The notes under the pieces are model-generated. The model ran no database searches and had not been told where the DNA came from. It saw only the letters and a program-made list of their open reading frames with translations. A DNA stretch of 64,000 nucleotides from JAVVSR01 sp036654095 (GTDB lineage: Bacteria > Bacillota > Clostridia > Christensenellales > CAG-917), in contig JAVVSR010000007.1 of NCBI GenBank assembly GCA_036654095.1, forward strand, positions 1-64,000, written 5' to 3'. Positions 59,980 to 64,000 of the stretch are shown here, piece after piece (position 1 is the first letter of the stretch; each line of letters opens with the position of its first letter). Position numbers and translations under genes: made by a program.

Positions 59980-60144
59980 GATTTGCCATTTCCTTATGCT
60001 TTAACATTATCTAAACTTCAATTTGTATTCCATATCAAGTATCTGTACAATTATTTACACTAATGTTTGCGGATACTTCATCAAATAATTTTCTTTATCC
60101 GCCTAAAAGTGCGCCACATACAATCAACAATTTTGATTTCGTAA

Positions 60145-60870
60145 TTAAAGCAAGCCTCCGTCGACGACTAAACTTTGTCCTGTTATAAAGCTACTGTCTT
60201 TTGACAACAAAAATGAAACCGCATTTGCAATGTCACGCGGCGACCCAAGGCGTTGCAAGGGAGTATCCTGAGCAAGCGAAAGTTTATCTTGTTTAGATAA
60301 ATTGCTTAGCATATCCGTTTCAACAACTCCCGGACATATACAGTTTACCCTTATCCCCGAAGGAGCTACCTCCTTTGATAATGCTTTTGTAAATCCAATA
60401 ATAGCTGACTTTGTTGCCGAATAAACAACTTCGCACGATGCGCCTTCAACGCCCCAAATAGATGAAATATTTACAATCGCGCCAAACTTTTCATCAATCA
60501 TATTAGGCAGCAACGCCTTAGTCACATTTATAACCCCTTTAATATTTGTGTCAATTAAACTGTCACATTGACTGCTTGACATATCTGTAAACAAGCCTGT
60601 CCAAGCAATACCCGCATTATTTACAACATAATTAATATTGCCAAACCGCTGTGTCGCAGTGACAATCATATTCAACACCTCGTCAGGCTTTGAAACATCT
60701 GCTTTACAAGCTAGCGCGCCAGTTATGCTTTTAAGCTTTGCTACAAGCATTTTTGCTTCATTTTCGCTTTTATTGTAGTTTACAATTATGTTAAAACCTT
60801 CTTCTGCAAGTTTTGTAGCTATTTCTGCGCCAATTCCCCTTGATGCGCCAGTTATCAATACAGTTTTCAT
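60145..60870 (-). CDS. fabG: 3-oxoacyl-ACP reductase-like SDR
   Basis: 241 residues. ITGASRGIGAEIATKL is the NADP loop, NNAGIAWTG the structural motif, INISSIWG the catalytic Ser, YSATKSAIIGFTKAL the Tyr-Lys, and ICPGVVETDM the substrate-side loop, all typical FabG. No other fatty-acid synthesis genes are beside it, so it may instead be a FabG-like reductase with another substrate. Transcribed alone. A duplicated structured repeat lies directly upstream of the start. Confidence 0.85.
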   Translation of the reverse strand: MKTVLITGASRGIGAEIATKLAEEGFNIIVNYNKSENEAKMLVAKLKSITGALACKADVSKPDEVLNMIVTATQRFGNINYVVNNAGIAWTGLFTDMSSSQCDSLIDTNIKGVINVTKALLPNMIDEKFGAIVNISSIWGVEGASCEVVYSATKSAIIGFTKALSKEVAPSGIRVNCICPGVVETDMLSNLSKQDKLSLAQDTPLQRLGSPRDIANAVSFLLSKDSSFITGQSLVVDGGLL

Positions 60871-60918
60871 TAATGTCCTTTTATTTAAAATTATTTTAAT
60901 TTCATTATATTTAGTTTA

Positions 60919-61165
60919 ATATCTACTCGTTCGCCTACACCTGCGGTGGCGACTCCTTGCCCAATGGACGTCGGTTTACATCAAATGTAGCTTCGCTACG
61001 CTTTTGTAAACCTCCTTTATTATAGTCATTTAGGAGTCGCGATATTTTTTTTAAAAATATCTACTCGTTCGCCTACACCTACGGTGGCGACTCCTTGCCC
61101 AATGGACGTCGGTTTACATCAAATGTAGCTTCGCTACGCTTTTGTAAACCTCCTTTATTATAGTC
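60919..61165. repeat. Two 109-bp copies of a structured, GC-richer element
   Basis: Copies at 60919-61027 and 61057-61165 differ at about one base. Each has inverted repeats: cgccacc region (cgcctacacct / ggtggcg) and gtttaca / tgtaaac around a tagcttcgcta hairpin. They lie between divergent fabG-like and phosphatase genes. No transposase is nearby. Confidence 0.93.
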
Positions 61166-61258
61166 CATATAAACGGTTTTATCAATAGAAATGCTAAAAC
61201 ACTTTACTTTATTTGAAAAATAAAGTACACTGCTGTTAGCTAAAGTATCGAGGTCATA

Positions 61259-61741
61259 ATGAAAATTTTGTTTGTCTGTTCTTCAAATATCTGTCGCAGT
61301 CCATATGCCGAATTTATATTTAAACGCATTGTCGACAATAATGAAATCCTTAAAAAAAATATAACAAGCGTCACTTCTGCTGCCGTTTTTAACAACAGCA
61401 AGGTGATTTTTGATAAAACAGTAACCGCTCTTGTCAATGAAGGGTTTAATCGTGACGATGTTATTTTACACAAGCCGTGTTATAAATCACAAGTCTTGCC
61501 TAGGTTTGAAGATGCTGATGTTATTATCGGCATGAGCGCAATCCATAAAATTTTGACTCCACGAAAATATCGCAAAAAATTTATTACTCTTTCGGAAGCG
61601 GCTATTGGCAAATCGCTAAAAATTCCCGACCCTTTTTTAATTAAATCACAAGAACGTTACGACGATATTATGGATATCATTAAAACATTTTTAGATTTAT
61701 ACTCTAAAAACCTTATTGATAGTTTTTCAAAAAACCAGTAA
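61259..61741 (+). CDS. Low-molecular-weight protein-tyrosine-phosphatase
   Basis: 160 residues. The P-loop FVCSSNICRSPYAE has the nucleophile Cys7 and Arg13 (C-x5-R), and IPDPFLIKSQERYDDIMD near the end carries the general-acid Asp. YwlE or PtpA-type enzymes act on tyrosine- or arginine-phosphorylated proteins and often control polysaccharide kinases; no kinase is beside it. GAGGT precedes the ATG. A strong terminator follows. Confidence 0.93.
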   Translation: MKILFVCSSNICRSPYAEFIFKRIVDNNEILKKNITSVTSAAVFNNSKVIFDKTVTALVNEGFNRDDVILHKPCYKSQVLPRFEDADVIIGMSAIHKILTPRKYRKKFITLSEAAIGKSLKIPDPFLIKSQERYDDIMDIIKTFLDLYSKNLIDSFSKNQ

Positions 61742-61759
61742 ATTTTGTATTTTTATTTA

Positions 61760-61788
61760 AAAGGCGCGCTTAGTTTAAGCGCGCCTTT
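61760..61788. terminator. Bidirectional terminator
   Basis: 13-bp perfect stem aaaggcgcgctta / taagcgcgccttt with a 3-base loop, between the phosphatase and the convergent subtilase gene. Confidence 0.88.
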
Positions 61789-61940
61789 GTTTTGAGTGTT
61801 TTATATTAGTATTAAATACAACTTGCATTTAATTTTTATGTTTGTTAATTAAAAAAAGTAAACCTCAGCTAACTATTAAACGCTTGTTTAAATTCATTAA
61901 TTCACTTGGCTAAATCCTCTATTTATACACCGATTTTCTG

Positions 61941-63767
61941 CTATTTTTTTTGTTTATCTTCAAATTGTCGTTTAATAGAGAGTATAATTAAAAGCACAGC
62001 TGCCACATTTGCAAAACCGACTACTATATATACAATAATTTTAGCAATTTCATCTATGCTAGGTTGCACATACACATTAAAATTAGCTATTGTTTCATCA
62101 TTTGCAATTTTACATACAATATTATACTTCCCCAGTTTTTCTGGAACAAATACAAAAGTATCAAACATTGCCGTCGGCACTTGCTCGCCATTGACATACC
62201 AATATATTGCAGGCGCGCTATTAGGATTAAGATTTTTATATTCATTTAAAGTAAATATATTTTGCTTTCCCGTTTGCGGTTTGTCGACATTTAACGAAAC
62301 GCTAAACCCTGTTTCTCTAAGAGTTGCATAGTTGACCTCTAATTTAATAATTTCGCTTGCCTTATTTGTGCTTTTAGCTTTAAAATAAACTTCATAGTCG
62401 CCTACTTCGCTTGGTTTAAATTCAAAAAGATGGCCAATTCCGCTTGCTACTTCAATTTTTTTAGTGCCTACTTTTTTAACCGCTGACCAAACAATATCAT
62501 TATAAGCCTCATCATTTTCAGGAATAGCCGCATTATTAAAGTCGTAAATTGTGCCAACAAATTTTGTAAGTTGTGTTTTTCCTAGAGTTTGCGCATTTTC
62601 GCCGAAAGTTTTTTCAATGTTTACGCGATAAATTGGAACTCTATATTCAAGCATTTGTTTAAGCGAAGCTAACCTATAACTTTCGGTTACAGTAGTATCG
62701 CCGCTACTAGTAATAACCTTTTCAATGGTATCGGCCGAATAGCGTTCAAGCACTTCGCGAACGATATCAACTTCGCTATTAAATTTAAGCATAAGCACTG
62801 CCGACATCAACGATACCATCGGACACGCCATACTCGTACCATTTTTATAATCATACAAGTCGTTACGCATTGCGCTGTAAATATCTTCTCCCGGGGCAAC
62901 AAAGTCATATTTTTTGCCATAGTTTGAGCTAGTTCGAAGTTGGCCGACAGTATCATAGGCCATAACTCCATAAACCTCGTTGAACGCAGCGGGATAGAAG
63001 CCGCCCGTAGTTAAGCTATAATCGCCCGAGTTACCCGCGGCGGCAAAGAGCAAAACGCCTTTGTCAGAAACAGACTTAATTGCGCTATGAAGCTGAGTAC
63101 CCTCTTTCCAGTCCGCGCTTTTAATTTTGCCGAAAGACATATTAATAATGTTAGCGCCCAAATTAGTTGCATATCCGATTGCCGAAATGGTATCGGCCGG
63201 CATAAACGATGCCGAACGACTGCCTGCGCGAATAGGCAAAATTTTAATATAATCTTGAAGTCCATATGCAATAATAGCCTGCGCGATTGTCCCGGCTACG
63301 TGTGTTCCGTGGCTAGCTAACGAGCCTGCGACGTCACATTCGTCACTTGGATTGCTGTCCCCTGCGACAAAGTCCCAACCACAAACATCATCAATATATT
63401 TATTTCCGTCGTCGTCTTTGCCTTTAACTCCATTCTTTTCGGCTTTATTTTCATATAAAAGCCCCTCAAAAACGGGGTGACTAAGCCAAATACCGGTGTC
63501 GATAACCGCTATCACAATAGGATTTTCTCGATAGTACTCTGGCCGAGAAACTATATTTTGTTGTTTTAGCGTTGCTAAAGTACCCTCATAATCTAAATAA
63601 TTTGATTTTGCAAACCATTGTTTGTCATAATTAAATTGTTCTTTAATAGCAGCGTAAGCATTTTCGCCTGAGTTACCAAAAATTGGCGCGCAAGTAACAA
63701 ATAGCGACAATACAATGGCTATCGTAATTAATTTAATAAGTAGTTTTTTTGTCGCATTTAATTTCAT
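61941..63767 (-). CDS. Subtilisin-like (S8) serine protease, exported and C-terminally membrane-anchored
   Basis: 608 residues. A signal peptide or signal anchor spans about 9-27 with ANAYAA-like cleavage site region (SGENAYAA). Catalytic triad: Asp90 in IAVIDTGIW, His153 in SHGTHVAGTI, Ser312 in NGTSMACP, and the oxyanion Asn246 in AAAGNSG. From about 370 to 570 come beta-rich, Ig-like segments, then one membrane helix (IVYIVVGFANVAAVLLIIL) and a basic Lys-rich tail. It should act at the cell surface on peptides or proteins. The N-terminal region before the catalytic domain is short, so a classic propeptide is not obvious. Ends the window's right-hand operon region; terminators lie on both sides. 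Confidence 0.94.
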   Translation of the reverse strand: MKLNATKKLLIKLITIAIVLSLFVTCAPIFGNSGENAYAAIKEQFNYDKQWFAKSNYLDYEGTLATLKQQNIVSRPEYYRENPIVIAVIDTGIWLSHPVFEGLLYENKAEKNGVKGKDDDGNKYIDDVCGWDFVAGDSNPSDECDVAGSLASHGTHVAGTIAQAIIAYGLQDYIKILPIRAGSRSASFMPADTISAIGYATNLGANIINMSFGKIKSADWKEGTQLHSAIKSVSDKGVLLFAAAGNSGDYSLTTGGFYPAAFNEVYGVMAYDTVGQLRTSSNYGKKYDFVAPGEDIYSAMRNDLYDYKNGTSMACPMVSLMSAVLMLKFNSEVDIVREVLERYSADTIEKVITSSGDTTVTESYRLASLKQMLEYRVPIYRVNIEKTFGENAQTLGKTQLTKFVGTIYDFNNAAIPENDEAYNDIVWSAVKKVGTKKIEVASGIGHLFEFKPSEVGDYEVYFKAKSTNKASEIIKLEVNYATLRETGFSVSLNVDKPQTGKQNIFTLNEYKNLNPNSAPAIYWYVNGEQVPTAMFDTFVFVPEKLGKYNIVCKIANDETIANFNVYVQPSIDEIAKIIVYIVVGFANVAAVLLIILSIKRQFEDKQKK

Positions 63768-63821
63768 AATGATAATATTTTACCACACTTCCAATGCTTA
63801 GTCAATTTATATGCAAAACAA

Positions 63822-63846
63822 AAGGTTGAGCGCTATGCTCAACCTT
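63822..63846 (-). terminator. Terminator after the ABC ATPase gene
   Basis: 10-bp stem aaggttgagc / gctcaacctt with a gctat loop, followed on the minus strand by TTTGTTTTGC. Confidence 0.85.
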
Positions 63847-63866
63847 AAAACTAAAATTATGTTGAT

Positions 63867-64000
63867 TTATAAAACTTTACGTAAAAACTCTTGCGTGCGC
63901 GGATTTTGCGGATTGTCAAAAAAATCTTTAGGGGTATTTTGTTCAATAATTTTGCCCTCGTCCATAAACAATACTCGCGTCGCGACTTCTTTAGCAAAGC
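63867..64000 (-). CDS. Polar amino-acid ABC transporter ATPase (GlnQ-like), C-terminal fragment
   Basis: Only the last 44 residues are in the window; the gene continues past the right edge. FAKEVATRVLFMDEGKIIEQ followed by TPKDFFDNPQNPRTQEFL is the typical C-terminus of the GlnQ/HisP family of polar amino-acid uptake ATPases. The stop is at 63867-63869 and a terminator follows. Partner permease and binding protein genes must lie outside the window, probably upstream on the right. Confidence 0.88.
   Translation of the reverse strand, partial: FAKEVATRVLFMDEGKIIEQNTPKDFFDNPQNPRTQEFLRKVL

Noticed and set aside
60919..61165. Insertion sequence ends or integron attachment sites
   Set aside because: No transposase or integrase is present, and the copies are in direct orientation close together.

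Overview
The window is an AT-rich chromosomal segment, roughly one third G+C by eye, from a low-G+C Gram-positive-type bacterium. It is most likely an uncultured Clostridia-like member of the Bacillota. Support comes from AGGAGG-type ribosome binding sites, TTGACA-17-TATAAT promoters, the hprK-murB-PHP-whiA-dnaE-pfkA gene neighbourhood, a Bacillus-type TRAP (MtrB) homologue, HisZ with short-form HisG, a SpoIIE-type phosphatase with a STAS partner, and GPH-type sugar symporters. A run of exactly 100 N at 49317-49416 shows that this is a scaffold from a draft or metagenome assembly. The species cannot be named from the sequence.

Layout from left to right. 1-1933: a membrane SpoIIE/PP2C phosphatase fused to an anti-sigma-type kinase domain, cut by the window edge, preceded in its operon by a STAS anti-anti-sigma factor. 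2146-4257: a decayed ABC transporter unit with a promoter, an out-of-frame small peptide gene, two FtsX-like permeases and an ATPase with an internal deletion. 4394-11948: lipid and envelope genes (plsY, gpsA, a PlsC-like acyltransferase, a GPH transporter, an AglD-type flippase and an O-antigen-ligase-like protein). 12054-13592: a second GPH symporter. 13831-21294: a compact nine-gene histidine operon, hisZGDCBHAF-IE, with many ATGA or TAATG overlaps and a clear promoter. 21433-25706: a nucleoside salvage operon (VOC protein, deoC, deoB, cdd, pdp). 25930-27214: a thiamine ECF S-component under a TPP riboswitch. 27382-35390: scattered genes (SDR, HPt, receiver, Na/Pi transporter, MFS exporter, third GPH symporter) separated by tandem-repeat spacers. 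35496-35629: one tRNA-Thr with its own promoter and terminator. 35917-39305: two tandem M20 peptidases and an ATC-hydrolase-like protein. 39842-42670: argG-argH. 42851-45717: a membrane-anchored metallophosphoesterase and three small membrane proteins. 46438-48971: mtrB-like gene, ATP-type pfkA and a PPi-type phosphofructokinase. 49425-56837: hprK, murB, PHP, whiA, dnaE. 57012-64000: HAD phosphatase, uvrC, fabG-like gene, a 109-bp structured repeat pair, a low-molecular-weight phosphatase, a membrane-anchored subtilase, and the tail of an amino-acid ABC ATPase.

How the parts fit. Most of the window is biosynthetic and salvage housekeeping for an organism that makes its own histidine and arginine end steps, imports thiamine and recycles deoxynucleosides. 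Carbon control is suggested by HprK and by the ATP-type and PPi-type phosphofructokinases side by side. The most unusual item is the TRAP homologue that heads the phosphofructokinase operon: its tryptophan pocket looks intact but two of the three basic RNA-binding residues differ from the Bacillus protein. A second theme is local tandem duplication in the spacers between operons, seen independently at 29601, 33634, 39593, 46043 and 60919. No phage, insertion sequence, transposase or CRISPR array was seen.
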